Shown: positions 42,686-52,711, counted from the stretch's first letter. The stretch is DNA of 64,000 nt from an uncultured Eubacteriales bacterium (GCA_900314565.1 OMVU01000005.1:1-64000), one strand, 5' to 3'. The notes: generated by a model from the letters alone, not told the origin. Program-made: numbers and translations.

Positions 42686-44962
42686 TCACATAAGAGAAAG
42701 CGCGCCCAGCACATCCTCCGCCCGGCGGACCGGTATGATCTGCAGCTCTTCCCGCACTTCCTTAGGAACATCGCGCAGGTCCTCCTCGTTCTCAGCAGGG
42801 ATAAAGACCTTCCGCACGCCCGCTCTCTGCGCTGCCATAAGCTTCTCCGGCAGCCCTCCGATCGGTCTGACATCCCCCTGAAGAGAGATCTCACCTGTCA
42901 TCGCCGCTTCAGGTGTGACAGGAATGCCTGTCACGAGCGATGCAAGTGCCGTGGTCATGGTGATTCCCGCAGATGGACCGTCCTTCGGTGTCGCTCCGTC
43001 CGGGACGTGAATGTGGAGATCATTTTTCTCGAAGAGCTCCGCTTTCTCCGGATAGAGGGACTTCACAAGGCTGATCGCGATCGTGCTGGACTCCTTCATT
43101 ACATCTCCAAGCTGGCCGGTCACGATGATCTTGCCGGTGCCCTTGGTCATGAGCGTCTCAATAAAGAGGATCTCACCGCCCACCTGTGTCCACGCAAGTC
43201 CGGTGACCACGCCCGGCTTTCCCTCCTTGCCGACCTTTCCGTGGCTGATCGGGCGCATGTCCAGGTAGTCTCGGAGCTCATTTTCATGGATGACGAGCTG
43301 CTTATCATTTCCCCGCACGATCTCGACCGCTGCTGTCCTGCACAGTGTATCCAGCCGTTTCTTGAGCGTTCTCACGCCCGCTTCACGTGTATAATCCGCG
43401 ATGATCTTATTCAGCACATCCTCACCGACCTCCAGATTCTCGCTTCGGATCCCGACGGCCCGCATTGCCTTGGGCAGCAGGTGCTTTTCGGCGATCTGAA
43501 GCTTCTCGAAAGGTGTATATCCCTGGAAGGAAATGACCTCCATCCGGTCAAGAAGCGGCGCCGGTACGGTGTCCAGCGAGTTCGCCGTGCAGATGAAGAG
43601 CACGCTGGAAAGGTCATACGGTACATTCATATAGTGATCCGTAAATGTATTGTTCTGCTCCGGATCGAGCACTTCCAGAAGGGCACTCGCCGGATCGCCG
43701 TTGTAGGAGGCGGAGAGCTTGTCGACCTCGTCGAGTACCATGACCGGGTTCGAAACACCGCTCTTCGCGATCCCATCCATGATCCTGCCGGGCATAGCCC
43801 CGATATAGGTCCGTCTGTGTCCCCGGATATCCGCCTCATCCCGCACACCGCCGAGGCTCACTCTGACATACTTTCGATTCAGCGCCTGCGCGATCCCCTG
43901 ACCGATACTTGTCTTGCCGGTCCCGGGCGCTCCGACGAACAGGAAGATCGATCCGGCCTGCATGCGTTTCAGATTCATGACCGCGATCTGCTCCAGGATC
44001 CTCTTTTTGACCTTGTCAAGGCCGTAGTGCGTCTCATTCAGAACCTGTTCAGCTTCATCAAGATCGATCGTTTCTGCCTTCTCCTTCTTCCAGGAAAGCC
44101 CGGTGACAAAATCAAGGTAATCGTAGAGGATTCCCGACTCCACACTGTTCGCTCCCTCCTGCTTCAGCCTGTTCAGGACCTTGTCCGCCTCCTTCCGAGC
44201 GGTCTCGTTCATGCCCGACTCCTCGATCCTGATCTCGAATTTGCGGATCTCGGACACTTCCTCCGGATGCATCTCGTCGAGTTCTTTCTGCAGATACTCG
44301 ATCTGCCTGCGGATCGCGGATTCCCGGTAGACCTTCTGATACTCTTCCTTCTGGGCACTCTCTGCCTCATTGTTGATCTTGTAGGTCTCAAGATTCTCAT
44401 ATACCATGCGCTCAAGAAGGTCAAGCCGTTCTCTGGCGCTGTCCAGCGCAAGTACCGAGTACTTCTCCTCCGGCGTATTCATCATCCAGGGGGACATGGC
44501 TGCGGCGATCTCGCCGATGGATGTCCACTGCGCGAGAAATGCAGACATCACTCCCTTCCCGTTCGGCATCTGCATCGAGAAGGAGTTGATCGCGGTCTTC
44601 ATTTTTTTCAGGCGGAGCGCCTCCTCCTCCCTGTCGACCGCATCCGTATCCTTCCGCTTCGATATATCGAGATCGATCGTGTGATCCCGGTAGATCGTCA
44701 CCTCGTTGATATTCACCCGGTTCGAGGTGCGCACAACGAGATATCCGCTCTTGTTGACTTCCGTGATCACGCCCGTGACGCCGATCGGGTAAAAGCTGTC
44801 TTCCCGTAATTCCTCGCGGAGAAGGTTCTCCTTCGACAGGATGAGCACCGTCTTCTCCCCCTCGTTCGGAATCCTTCCGGTCACCTTCGTATAATGCTCG
44901 CTCATGATCACAATATTGCTGAACGGTACAATAATTCTGTTATAAATCGGAACTACTGCCAT
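42686..44962 (-). CDS. lon: ATP-dependent protease Lon
   Basis: Degrades misfolded and short-lived regulatory proteins. 758 residues: N-terminal substrate domain (about 1-190), a helical region, the AAA domain with Walker [13 protein letters not shown] (about residue 350) and Walker [10 protein letters not shown], and the proteolytic domain with the catalytic Ser in [10 protein letters not shown] (about residue 667) plus Lys downstream. The start at 44962 has AAGGAGG five bases upstream. An extension to 44992 would run through the operator at 44980-45006. Confidence 0.96.
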   Translation of the reverse strand: MAVVPIYNRIIVPFSNIVIMSEHYTKVTGRIPNEGEKTVLILSKENLLREELREDSFYPIGVTGVITEVNKSGYLVVRTSNRVNINEVTIYRDHTIDLDISKRKDTDAVDREEEALRLKKMKTAINSFSMQMPNGKGVMSAFLAQWTSIGEIAAAMSPWMMNTPEEKYSVLALDSARERLDLLERMVYENLETYKINNEAESAQKEEYQKVYRESAIRRQIEYLQKELDEMHPEEVSEIRKFEIRIEESGMNETARKEADKVLNRLKQEGANSVESGILYDYLDFVTGLSWKKEKAETIDLDEAEQVLNETHYGLDKVKKRILEQIAVMNLKRMQAGSIFLFVGAPGTGKTSIGQGIAQALNRKYVRVSLGGVRDEADIRGHRRTYIGAMPGRIMDGIAKSGVSNPVMVLDEVDKLSASYNGDPASALLEVLDPEQNNTFTDHYMNVPYDLSSVLFICTANSLDTVPAPLLDRMEVISFQGYTPFEKLQIAEKHLLPKAMRAVGIRSENLEVGEDVLNKIIADYTREAGVRTLKKRLDTLCRTAAVEIVRGNDKQLVIHENELRDYLDMRPISHGKVGKEGKPGVVTGLAWTQVGGEILFIETLMTKGTGKIIVTGQLGDVMKESSTIAISLVKSLYPEKAELFEKNDLHIHVPDGATPKDGPSAGITMTTALASLVTGIPVTPEAAMTGEISLQGDVRPIGGLPEKLMAAQRAGVRKVFIPAENEEDLRDVPKEVREELQIIPVRRAEDVLGALSLM

Positions 44963-44979
44963 GTTGTCCTCCTTTTCTG

Positions 44980-45006
44980 TCAGCACTCGCATCCCTCGAG
45001 TGCCAA
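44980..45006. promoter_or_regulatory. CIRCE-like operator in front of lon
   Basis: TCAGCACTC-N9-GAGTGCCAA. The GCACTC/GAGTGC cores are identical to the groESL CIRCE and the spacing is the same nine bases. Two outer positions differ from the TTAGCACTC/GAGTGCTAA ends. It lies 18 bases upstream of the lon start codon, in the 5' leader. Confidence 0.85.
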
Positions 45007-45100
45007 CGCTTTGGTAAAAAATTTGACTCCTCCCGGAGCCATCAGATCTATGTGTAAGATGTCACGGAATAAAGCGTGGAATGCACGGCTTTTTCGTTTC

Positions 45101-45128
45101 TTGACAAGCCGCCGCCGTATGCTAGAAT
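45101..45128 (+). promoter_or_regulatory. Promoter of the TetR-type gene
   Basis: TTGACA (45101-45106) and TAGAAT (45123-45128), spacing 16, on the plus strand. About 120 bases of leader follow, with TTTACAAGTGTC...CCTGTAATG as a possible but unproven operator. Confidence 0.75.
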
Positions 45129-45258
45129 GACTGTATATCCTTTACAAGTGTCAGACCCTGTAATGAAGATATCACCAACATTTACATTTGTCAACGTTTT
45201 TTCTCATCTGCTGTGACGACTCACTCTCTGATGATGAAGACTTTTCATGGAGGATTCT

Positions 45259-45834
45259 ATGAAATATTTATACTGCGGAACAAACAAGACTGCCCTGGCG
45301 TCCCAGGATCAGATCGCTGATGCCCTTCTCGCTCTCATGAAGGGTAAGCCCTACGATGAGATCTCCGTCAGCGAGCTCTGCCGCTGCGCCGGCATTTCCC
45401 GCCAGACCTTCTACAGCCTGTACCAGTCGAAGGAAAACGTAGTCATCCGCATTCTTCAGAACTACTGCTGCCATCTGCCGGCAGAGCACCTTCCCGAAAA
45501 GGAATACATCGCCGGGGAGCATTCCCAAAGTGCCTGCCGTATGGAAATCTTCTGCCGGGATTACTGCCGGTATCTCACAGATCACGCCGACTTTATCCAC
45601 CTTCTGGTCGAGAACAACATCACGCATCTGCTCTATGACAGCATTTATGAATCCATGAACGAATGCGGCTGTTTTCTGGGCGAGCTTGATGCGGAGCAGA
45701 GAAGCTACTCGGCAGGCTTCATCGCAAGCGGCTTTGTCGGGATCGCAAAGGTCTATGTGGAGCGGGACTGTGAAGACGGGGCGGAGGAGCTGGCCGATAC
45801 GCTGATCTCGCTGTTTTCCGGAAGTCTCCTGTAG
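45259..45834 (+). CDS. TetR/AcrR family transcriptional regulator
   Basis: 191 residues. The helix-turn-helix is at about 13-55 (SQDQIADALLALMKGKPYDEISVSELCRCAGISRQTFYSLYQSKENV, in pieces), with a helical ligand domain behind it. Notable are a cluster of cysteines (FCRDYCRYL and a Cys at CGC near 135). GGAGG with five bases of spacing supports the start at 45259 over the ATG at 45247. No adjacent transporter reveals its ligand. It is divergent from lon, with the CIRCE and both promoters in between. Confidence 0.85.
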   Translation: MKYLYCGTNKTALASQDQIADALLALMKGKPYDEISVSELCRCAGISRQTFYSLYQSKENVVIRILQNYCCHLPAEHLPEKEYIAGEHSQSACRMEIFCRDYCRYLTDHADFIHLLVENNITHLLYDSIYESMNECGCFLGELDAEQRSYSAGFIASGFVGIAKVYVERDCEDGAEELADTLISLFSGSLL

Positions 45835-46040
45835 TATCTCAGTCAGGGGAGCATGACCCGCCGCTGTGACTGGCAGGAGATCAATCTGCCCACCGCTTAC
45901 AGGAAGCGGGCTTTCTCCCATCGAATTCAGGAACGTCTCCTGTACTCCTTAAGCATGAAGTTTTCATTCTCAGGTATTGCCTTCTTTTTTCAGATAATTT
46001 ATACTGTAATTAGGTTTTCTGTACACATCCAGGAGGCATC

Positions 46041-46484
46041 ATGGGAAGTTTTATCACAATTCTGGAGGAAATTTTGACATATGTCGTCCAGTTCAGCGTC
46101 ACAGTTCTGGAATTCTTCGGCGTATTCATCCTGGTCTATACGGCAGTCCGCTGCTTCATTTCCTGGACCCGAAAAGACCATTTTGTCCGGCTCGATCTGG
46201 CCCAGGGAATCGCCCTCGCACTTGAATTTAAGCTGGGCGGGGAAGTCCTTCGGACCGTCATTACCCGGGACCGGGACGAACTCTTTATACTCGGCGCGAT
46301 CATCCTGCTGCGCGGTGTTCTGACCTTCCTCATCCACTGGGAAATCAAGAACGAGGAGAAAGCGCTGGCAAAGAGCTCTGCAGACCTGCTGCGGAAAAGC
46401 AGTCCGGGAGCAGACCGTTCCGGAAAGAAGCGGCTCAAAAAAGCGTCTTCCGGTCCGACCGTGAAGAATCACAAAAAGGAATAA
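46041..46484 (+). CDS. DUF1622 membrane protein
   Basis: 147 residues with two or three membrane helices (about 10-37, 80-98) separated by a cytoplasmic stretch with RKDHFVRLDLAQGIALALEFKLGGEVLRT, the DUF1622 core. The tail after residue 105 is rich in Lys, Ser and Arg. The function is unknown. CCAGGAGG precedes ATG. TetR-type gene upstream, separated by about 200 bases with a possible -10 box (TATACT near 46000). Confidence 0.82.
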   Translation: MGSFITILEEILTYVVQFSVTVLEFFGVFILVYTAVRCFISWTRKDHFVRLDLAQGIALALEFKLGGEVLRTVITRDRDELFILGAIILLRGVLTFLIHWEIKNEEKALAKSSADLLRKSSPGADRSGKKRLKKASSGPTVKNHKKE

Positions 46485-46512
46485 ATCAGCAAAGTATACT
46501 TTGTACATCGTA

Positions 46513-46544
46513 AAAAGGGAGCAGCCAATCTGTCTGCTCCCTTC
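46513..46544. terminator. Terminator between DUF1622 and the phasin-like gene
   Basis: AAGGGAGCAG (46516-46525) pairs with CTGCTCCCTT (46535-46544). On the minus strand five T follow the stem, serving the phasin-like gene. On the plus strand it can also end the DUF1622 transcript. Confidence 0.8.
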
Positions 46545-46674
46545 CTTCATGTCAAAAATCCGATATTGTCGATCCGATTCAGGTCCCGCCCGCGAGACTG
46601 GTGCGGATCAAGTTCAAAGTCTTTTTAAAGAATCATGTCAACGCGCGATGTTCGTACAGAGCGCAGTCACATTC

Positions 46675-47268
46675 TCACGCCTCGTCCTTGTCCTCGGAAA
46701 CGATCTCTTCCACTGCTTCCTTCACGGCATCGCAGGCTTCCTCTGCACAGGCTTCCGCCTCTGCCGCGATTTCCTCGACTTCATTTACTGCAGCGTCCAG
46801 GACTTCTTCGGCTTTCTCGCATGCTTCGCATTCCGCAGCCGACTCTTCGCATTCTGCAGCCGCCTCTTCACATTCAGCTTCTGCTTCCGCATTTTCTTTC
46901 TTAAAGATCGCATCGCCCGCTGTCTTAGCTGCTTTCCCGACAACAGTCGCAGCTTCCTCTGCCGCCTTCAGAGCCGCCTCGTTGGCTGCCTTGATCTTCT
47001 CCATCAGCTCATCGCGGTCTTCCTGAGTCATCTTATCGATGTCAAAAAGAACCCCGCGGATACTCTTTGAAATCTTCTCCGGCTTGAAATTCTCTGCCTT
47101 CTCGCCCATCTTTCTGGTGATGTCTTCGTTGAGGACTTTCCCTTCCTCTACTGTCAGTTCGCCCTTCTTTACAAGATCATCGACAAGCTTCTTAGCTTTC
47201 TCACCTGTCACTGCAACTGCTCCGACACCTGCGAGAAATACTGTTCTGAGTCCATCCGACAACTTCAT
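46675..47268 (-). CDS. Phasin-like coiled-coil protein with an Ala/Glu/Cys-rich tail
   Basis: 197 residues. The first 105 (LRTVFLAGVGAVAVTGEKAKKLVDDLVKKGELT...) resemble the phasin/poly-hydroxyalkanoate granule protein-like family of Firmicutes, helical and amphipathic. The rest (about 125-190) is a low-complexity helical tail made of Ala, Glu and Cys. Six Cys recur at roughly 4-7-residue intervals in AECEEAAAECEESAAECEACEKAEE, then ACAEEACD. Such spacing is unusual in a cytosolic protein. GGAGG lies ahead of ATG. Function unknown, and no PHA genes are present. Confidence 0.75.
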   Translation of the reverse strand: MKLSDGLRTVFLAGVGAVAVTGEKAKKLVDDLVKKGELTVEEGKVLNEDITRKMGEKAENFKPEKISKSIRGVLFDIDKMTQEDRDELMEKIKAANEAALKAAEEAATVVGKAAKTAGDAIFKKENAEAEAECEEAAAECEESAAECEACEKAEEVLDAAVNEVEEIAAEAEACAEEACDAVKEAVEEIVSEDKDEA

Positions 47269-47508
47269 TTTTAATACCTCCTATAAAAAAGAATTCCGCA
47301 ATGACCGTTCCCGGATTGCTTTTTCCCGGATACTTTGAGTATAGCCTCATTTTCAAAAAAAGAAAGTTCTACAACAGAGAATTCTCAAATTGTTCACAAA
47401 GTTTATATTATTCTAATCTGTTTTCACAAATTCATCACTGACGGCCCGAATTTTCAAAGCCGATTTCCGTTTCAGACAGGACAGGATCTCCGCAGAATCT
47501 CTACATTT

Positions 47509-48384
47509 TCAGTATGACAGGATCTCCGCGCCGGTCTCCGTGACAAGCACTTCGATTTCCCACTGTGCCGAAGGTTTCCCATCCGCCGTATAGATCGTCC
47601 AGCCGTTCTTCTCATCGACCGTGATCCGATCGGTCCCCATATTGACCATCGGTTCGATCGTAAAGACCATTCCCGGGACCATGAGCATCTCTGTCCCCGG
47701 TTTGGATACGTAGCTGACGAACGGATCCTCGTGGAAAGCATTTCCGCATCCATGACCGCCGATCTCACGCACGATAGAGTAGCCGTGTGCCAGGGCGTGC
47801 TGGTGAACCGCATTGCCCATATCACCGAGAAAAGTCCAGGGTTTTACGTGCTGAAAGCCGATCTCAACACATTCCTTCGTCACATCGACGAGCTTTTTCC
47901 ACTCCGGGTCGACATTTCCGATGCAGAACATGCGGGACGAGTCTGAAAAATAACCGTTCAGGATCGTCGAGCAGTCAACATTGATGATATCGCCGTCTTT
48001 CAGGATAATGTCATCCGACGGAATACCGTGGCAGACCTCATTGTTGATGGACGTGCATACGCTCTTCGGAAAGCCCTCATAGCCGAGATCCGCAGGGATC
48101 CCGCCCATTTTCTGTGTCACAGACATGACGATGTCGTCGATTTCCTGCGTGGACATGCCCGCCCGGATCTTGTCGCCGACTTCATCCAGTACAGCGATAT
48201 TGATCACGGCACTTTTCTTTATCCCTTCAATATCCTGCGGAGTCTTGAGCAGATTTCTTCCAGGTACGGTATGCCCCATGCGCTCGAAGCGTATGATCTT
48301 CTCGTCAAAAGCCTGATGGCATGCCTTATATTTTTTTCCGCTGCCGCACCAGCAGGGAGCATTTCTCTCGATTTTTCTGTACAT
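47509..48384 (-). CDS. map: Methionine aminopeptidase with N-terminal SEC-C motif
   Basis: Removes the initiator methionine. 291 residues: an N-terminal SEC-C zinc motif (NAPCWCGSGKKYKACH, about 8-23), then the M24 peptidase domain with metal ligands in NVDCSTILNGYFSDSS, GGHGCGNAFHEDP and FTIEPMV. Length and the SEC-C extension match type 1c Firmicute forms. The start at 48384 has AGAAGG six bases upstream. The frame is open to 48417 but the extension has no support. Confidence 0.95.
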   Translation of the reverse strand: MYRKIERNAPCWCGSGKKYKACHQAFDEKIIRFERMGHTVPGRNLLKTPQDIEGIKKSAVINIAVLDEVGDKIRAGMSTQEIDDIVMSVTQKMGGIPADLGYEGFPKSVCTSINNEVCHGIPSDDIILKDGDIINVDCSTILNGYFSDSSRMFCIGNVDPEWKKLVDVTKECVEIGFQHVKPWTFLGDMGNAVHQHALAHGYSIVREIGGHGCGNAFHEDPFVSYVSKPGTEMLMVPGMVFTIEPMVNMGTDRITVDEKNGWTIYTADGKPSAQWEIEVLVTETGAEILSY

Positions 48385-48489
48385 AGCTGACCTTCCTTCT
48401 AAACTCAGGGCGTACACTTACGCGCCGGATACTCTCACTATGATAACACGTTCCGGCGCTTTTGTGAAATAAGGCTTAAAGCATATTTT

Positions 48490-48535
48490 CAGGAACGCTT
48501 CGCGTTCCTGCCGCGAAGCACCTTCCTCTTTGCGC
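48490..48535. repeat. REP-like dispersed repeat (family B), short copy
   Basis: CAGGAACGCTTCGCGTTCCTG is followed by CCGCGAAGCACCTTCCTCTTTGCGC. The middle part GCGCTTAYGTG present in the other copies is deleted. Same orientation as the copies at 19465 and 29497. It lies between fruA (3' side) and map. Confidence 0.75.
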
Positions 48536-48632
48536 GATGAAGAATAAAGAAAAAGACCGATCCGTGTGGTTAGTACCCATAAACCAATAATACCATTTTT
48601 TCCCCATTGTTCAATAAAGCGAAAGCGGTAAC

Positions 48633-48662
48633 AAAAGAGAGCCCCCAAAAACGGGAGCTCTC
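48633..48662 (-). terminator. Terminator of the fructose operon
   Basis: On the minus strand GAGAGC and CCCC-type arms (48662-48653 with 48646-48637) form a stem around a T-rich loop, followed by TTTTG. It lies just past the fruA stop (48697). Confidence 0.75.
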
Positions 48663-48696
48663 CTCTTTATACTGATGAATACTGTTCTCTGAATGA

Positions 48697-50631
48697 TCAG
48701 CCTTCGTACGGCTTCTTCAGGAAGGACAGGATCAGGCATCCGATCACAGAACCGACGAGCAGAGCAACTGCGTACATAGCCGGGTTCTTGATGATCGCGA
48801 TGACCCAGAAACCGCCGTGCGGAGCCGGGCTTGCGCAGCCGAATGCTGCAGAAATCGCGCCTGCGATCGCAGAGCCGATAATGCAGGACGGGATTACACG
48901 TCCCGGATCAGCTGCCGCGTACGGAATTGCACCTTCGGAAATGAAGGACAGACCCATGATGTAGTTCACAAGGCCGGCCTTTCTGTCAGCCTCAGACCAC
49001 TTATTCTTGAAGATCGTTGTGGAAAGAGCGATTACGAGCGGAGGAACCATACCGCCGACCATAACGGAAGCCATGATGACCTTACCTGCGTCAGTGCCTT
49101 CAGCCAGCATCGCCGTACCGAATACGTAAGCTGCCTTGTTGAACGGGCCGCCCATGTCGATGGACATCATGCCGCCGACGATCGCGCCGAGAAGGACCAG
49201 GTTGGATGTTCCCATGCCGTTCAGGACATTGGTCATTGCCGTGTTGATCCAAGCGAAGATCGGGTTGACCGTGAACATGATCACGCCGATACCGAGGATA
49301 CCGATCAGCGGATAGAGCAGGACCGGTTTGATACCTTCCAGGGAATCCGGGAGCTTTTCGCATACACCTTCAAGCCACTTGACAAAGAAACCTGCGACGA
49401 AACCGGCAAAGAGAGCGCCGAGGAAACCGCCGCCGACAGCGTTGCCGCTGGTGAGCCAGCCCCAGCTGTAACCGGCGTTCGCAAGAGTACCGCCGACGAA
49501 ACCGACTGCAAGACCGGGTCTGTCAGCGATTGCCATCGCGATGTATCCGGCAAGGATCGGAAGCATGAAGCCGAACGCGTCACCACCGACCTGCTTGAAG
49601 AATTTCGCTACAGGTGTGGCAGAACCGAAGTCTGCACCTGCATTCGGTGCGAGGAATCCGTCGATCAGGAATGCGATCGCGATCAGGATACCGCCGCCGA
49701 CAACGAACGGAAGCATATGGGATACGCCGTTCATAAGGTACTTGTAGAAATTGGAACCTACGCTGCCGCCTTCAGAAGCAGCCGAAGCCTTCGGTGCGGA
49801 GCCGTCAAGGATCGGAGCTTCATTGTTCAGGATCTTGTTAATGAGCTCTTCCGGCTTGTTGATACCGGCAGATACGGATGTCTGATAGACCTGCTTGCCG
49901 CCGAAACGTGCAAGATCGATCGTCTTGTCCGCTGCGATGATAATACCCTTTGCATTTGCGATTTCCTCTGCCGTGAGGATATTCTTTGCACCGACAGATC
50001 CCTGTGTCTCAGCCTTCAGCTTAAGGCCCATCTCGGCAGCCTTCTTCTCAAGAGCTTCGGCAGCCATATAGGTATGTGCAATACCTGTCGGGCAGGCTGT
50101 GATTGCAAGAATGTCATAACCGCCGGATGCTCCGGATGCAGCAGCTGCTTCTTTCGCAGTTTCCTCTGCCAGCTTCTCTGACTCAGCCTTATCTACGATG
50201 CTGCGGAATTCGTCTACCGTCTTAGCCTTGCGGAGAGCATCCGTAAAATCATCGTCCATAAGGAGCATGGACAGGCGTGACAGAACTTCCAGATGGACGT
50301 TCTCTTTTGTATTCGGGGCTGCGATCAGGAAGATGATGTCAGACGGTTCTCCGTCCGGCGCTTCATAATCGACACCGTTCGGAAGAGTCATGGCAGCAAG
50401 ACCGGGCGCCTTGACAGCGTCTGTCTTAGCATGCGGAATAGCGATGCCGTCGCCGATTCCTGTCGTGCTCTCCTGTTCACGGGCAAGGACTGCAGCTTTA
50501 TATTTAGCCTTATCTGCGACATTGCCTTCCTTGGCCATGAGGTCGACCATCTGGTTGATGGCGTCCATTTTGTCTGTTGCGCTTCCACCGATCTTAATAC
50601 CTTCCGGTTTCAGCAAGTCAGTGATTCTCAT
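48697..50631 (-). CDS. fruA: Fructose PTS transporter, EIIABC components
   Basis: Imports fructose and phosphorylates it to fructose 1-phosphate. 644 residues: EIIA domain (about 1-150) with the phospho-His in IAIPHAKT (His67), EIIB domain (about 175-275) with the active Cys in AITACPTGIAHTYMAAEAL, and EIIC (about 300-640) with eight to ten membrane helices. Domain order is A-B-C. It is the last gene of the operon, 377 bases after fruK, an unusually long gap. Confidence 0.95.
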   Translation of the reverse strand: MRITDLLKPEGIKIGGSATDKMDAINQMVDLMAKEGNVADKAKYKAAVLAREQESTTGIGDGIAIPHAKTDAVKAPGLAAMTLPNGVDYEAPDGEPSDIIFLIAAPNTKENVHLEVLSRLSMLLMDDDFTDALRKAKTVDEFRSIVDKAESEKLAEETAKEAAAASGASGGYDILAITACPTGIAHTYMAAEALEKKAAEMGLKLKAETQGSVGAKNILTAEEIANAKGIIIAADKTIDLARFGGKQVYQTSVSAGINKPEELINKILNNEAPILDGSAPKASAASEGGSVGSNFYKYLMNGVSHMLPFVVGGGILIAIAFLIDGFLAPNAGADFGSATPVAKFFKQVGGDAFGFMLPILAGYIAMAIADRPGLAVGFVGGTLANAGYSWGWLTSGNAVGGGFLGALFAGFVAGFFVKWLEGVCEKLPDSLEGIKPVLLYPLIGILGIGVIMFTVNPIFAWINTAMTNVLNGMGTSNLVLLGAIVGGMMSIDMGGPFNKAAYVFGTAMLAEGTDAGKVIMASVMVGGMVPPLVIALSTTIFKNKWSEADRKAGLVNYIMGLSFISEGAIPYAAADPGRVIPSCIIGSAIAGAISAAFGCASPAPHGGFWVIAIIKNPAMYAVALLVGSVIGCLILSFLKKPYEG

Positions 50632-50639
50632 ACCCTTTC

Positions 50640-51008
50640 CTCCTCTTTCTTAGGATTGATACTGACATGATGCTTTGAGAGACCTTTTGTTTCGCTCATG
50701 CGAAAAAGCGCACAGGCATACCAAAACTGTCATCTCTTAAAACAGCCCTGAACCTGACATAATACCTGCGGATATCCTTCTTACAGCCACATTAAAAACA
50801 TTCGCAGACAAAGTATATCTCCTCTTCAGAGCCGGGACGTCCTTCCCATACGCATCAGGAAGGAATTTCCTATTTCATGCACCGGCAGCCCGGTGTGAAA
50901 CTCATTTGTCAGGCGGTCTCCGCCTTTCCCGAGTGTTCGGCGAGAGCCTTGCAGCAGGGAAGCACATTCCTCGCCGCGCGGCTGCAGTCTTTAAAAGCTC
51001 ATCTCTTC
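50640..51008 (-). other. Intergenic gap between fruK and fruA, no gene recognised
   Basis: About 370 bases inside an otherwise tight operon. A TTTCGC-TCAT-GCGAAA hairpin lies at 50689-50704, and several AT-rich stretches could hold promoter elements. I see no open frame with a ribosome binding site and no matching known RNA family. Confidence 0.35.
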
Positions 51009-51923
51009 TCAGCCAATCTCCGGAAGTGCGGCAAGGAGCGCCTCGACCTCAGGTCTCGTAGCGAGATCCGGTGAGAATGCGCTTGCCGAGCCTGTGCAGA
51101 GACCCATTCTGAACGCGGTCTTGTAATCGCCGGATTCGATCATACCTGTCACAAAGCCTGCGACCATGGAATCGCCTGCACCGACAGAATTGACGACCGT
51201 TCCCTTCGGAGCCGGGCTCTTTAAGACATCACCCTTCTCGGAGATGAACACAGCGCCTTCTCCCGCCATGGAAATGAGAACATTGCGTGCGCCTTCTTCC
51301 TGAAGCTTCTTCGCATACGGGATCACCTCATCCTGCGTCTTCAGCGTTACGCCGTAAATATCTCCCAGCTCATGGTTGTTCGGCTTGATGAGGAACGGAT
51401 GATACTTAAGAACGTTCACGAGCAGCGCTCTCTCAGCATCCACTACGATATCGATTCCTTTGCCTTCAAGTCTTGACATGATCCGCTCATACATATCACC
51501 GGGCAGTGTGTTCGGAACACTACCGGAGATGATGAGGATATCTCCCTCGACCAGCTTGTCGAGCTGCTCGTAGAGAGCTTCAATATTGGCATCCGTGATC
51601 TTCGGGCCCTGGCCGTTGATCTCGGACTCCTCGTTGGACTTTACTTTGACATTGATTCTGGAAAGACCTTCCTCGACCTCGATAAAGTCGGAGGCGACAC
51701 CGAACTTTTCAAGCCGTGCAGCGATTTCGCGTCCCGTAAAACCGGCCATGAATCCAAGAGCCGTACTCTCATGGCCAAGATTTTTCAGAACGATGGAAAC
51801 ATTGATTCCCTTACCGCCCGGAAGAATATTCTCATAATACGTGCGGTTGATTACGCCCAGGCGCAGATTTTCGACCCGGATAATGTAATCCAGGGACGGG
51901 TTGAATGTTACTGTGTAAATCAT
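51009..51923 (-). CDS. fruK: 1-phosphofructokinase
   Basis: Phosphorylates fructose 1-phosphate to fructose 1,6-bisphosphate. 304 residues, PfkB family: N-terminal VTFNPSLDYIIRV, ILPGGKGINVSIVLKNLG with the GG ligand site, and C-terminal VVNSVGAGDSMVAGFVTG with the anion-hole motif and catalytic Asp. Four-base overlap with fruR. Together with EIIABC it feeds fructose into glycolysis. Confidence 0.93.
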   Translation of the reverse strand: MIYTVTFNPSLDYIIRVENLRLGVINRTYYENILPGGKGINVSIVLKNLGHESTALGFMAGFTGREIAARLEKFGVASDFIEVEEGLSRINVKVKSNEESEINGQGPKITDANIEALYEQLDKLVEGDILIISGSVPNTLPGDMYERIMSRLEGKGIDIVVDAERALLVNVLKYHPFLIKPNNHELGDIYGVTLKTQDEVIPYAKKLQEEGARNVLISMAGEGAVFISEKGDVLKSPAPKGTVVNSVGAGDSMVAGFVTGMIESGDYKTAFRMGLCTGSASAFSPDLATRPEVEALLAALPEIG

Positions 51924-52669
51924 TTTCCCACCTCCACTATGTTTTCATACTTTTTATATTTTTGGTCCGGAATAGAATCCGTGATCACCGTAGCGCTGTC
52001 AAAAGAAGCAAATGTCACCGGTGATATGATCTGGAATTTACTCCGGTCACTCAAAATATACTTTTTCTTCGAGTGCCCGATCGCTAAGCGCTTGATCATG
52101 GCCTCGTTCGGATCCGGCGTCGTAAATCCGACTTCCGGGGAAATGCCGTTCGTTCCGAAAAATCCGATCGTAAAATGCAGTCTGCGGAGATAATCGATCG
52201 CGTCCGCCCCGACAATCGCTTCCGTGCTGTTCTTGATCTCTCCGCCCGGGAGAAATACCTTGCAGCCCTTCCGTACAAGCTTCAGCGCATTGGCCATTGA
52301 GTTGGTCACGTAGGTAGCCCGCTGTTCGTTTATACAGTCAACAAGCATCTCTGTCGTTGTGCCCGCGTCGATATAGACAAAATCATTGGGAGCGATAAGC
52401 GTTGCAGCAAATTCCGCAATTCTCCGCTTCTCCTCGCTGTACAGAGTATACTTCTCATCCATCGTGAGGTCGCGGTTCACATACTGAGTACCGATACTGG
52501 TCGCTCCGCCGTGTACTTTCAGGAGCTTTCCCATCATATGGAGCTGCGTAAGATCCCGGCGGATCGTAGAGGCCGAAACGCCAAGCTCTTTCTCCAGTTC
52601 AGTCACGGAAATCGCTTTTTCTTTTTCCACGAGTTCCAATATGGCACTCCACCGTTCCTCTGTCAGCAT
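51920..52669 (-). CDS. fruR: DeoR family repressor of the fructose operon
   Basis: 249 residues: an N-terminal DeoR helix-turn-helix (about 1-57, VTELEKELGVSASTIRRDLTQL) and a C-terminal sugar-phosphate sensor domain resembling ribose-5-P isomerase-like domains (YIDAGTTTEMLVDCI). It probably responds to fructose 1-phosphate or fructose 1,6-bisphosphate and represses the operon. The start at 52669 has AGAAAGAAG upstream. An open extension to 52699 adds ten residues. Three 10-bp direct repeats lie upstream. Confidence 0.9.
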   Translation of the reverse strand: MLTEERWSAILELVEKEKAISVTELEKELGVSASTIRRDLTQLHMMGKLLKVHGGATSIGTQYVNRDLTMDEKYTLYSEEKRRIAEFAATLIAPNDFVYIDAGTTTEMLVDCINEQRATYVTNSMANALKLVRKGCKVFLPGGEIKNSTEAIVGADAIDYLRRLHFTIGFFGTNGISPEVGFTTPDPNEAMIKRLAIGHSKKKYILSDRSKFQIISPVTFASFDSATVITDSIPDQKYKKYENIVEVGK

Positions 52670-52711
52670 ATTACTTCTTTCCCTCTGACTTTTATACATA
52701 AAACATCTTAT

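Noticed and set aside
48418..48648. Small minus-strand ORF upstream of map
   Set aside because: It overlaps a family B repeat and a fru terminator, has no ribosome binding site and no recognisable domain.
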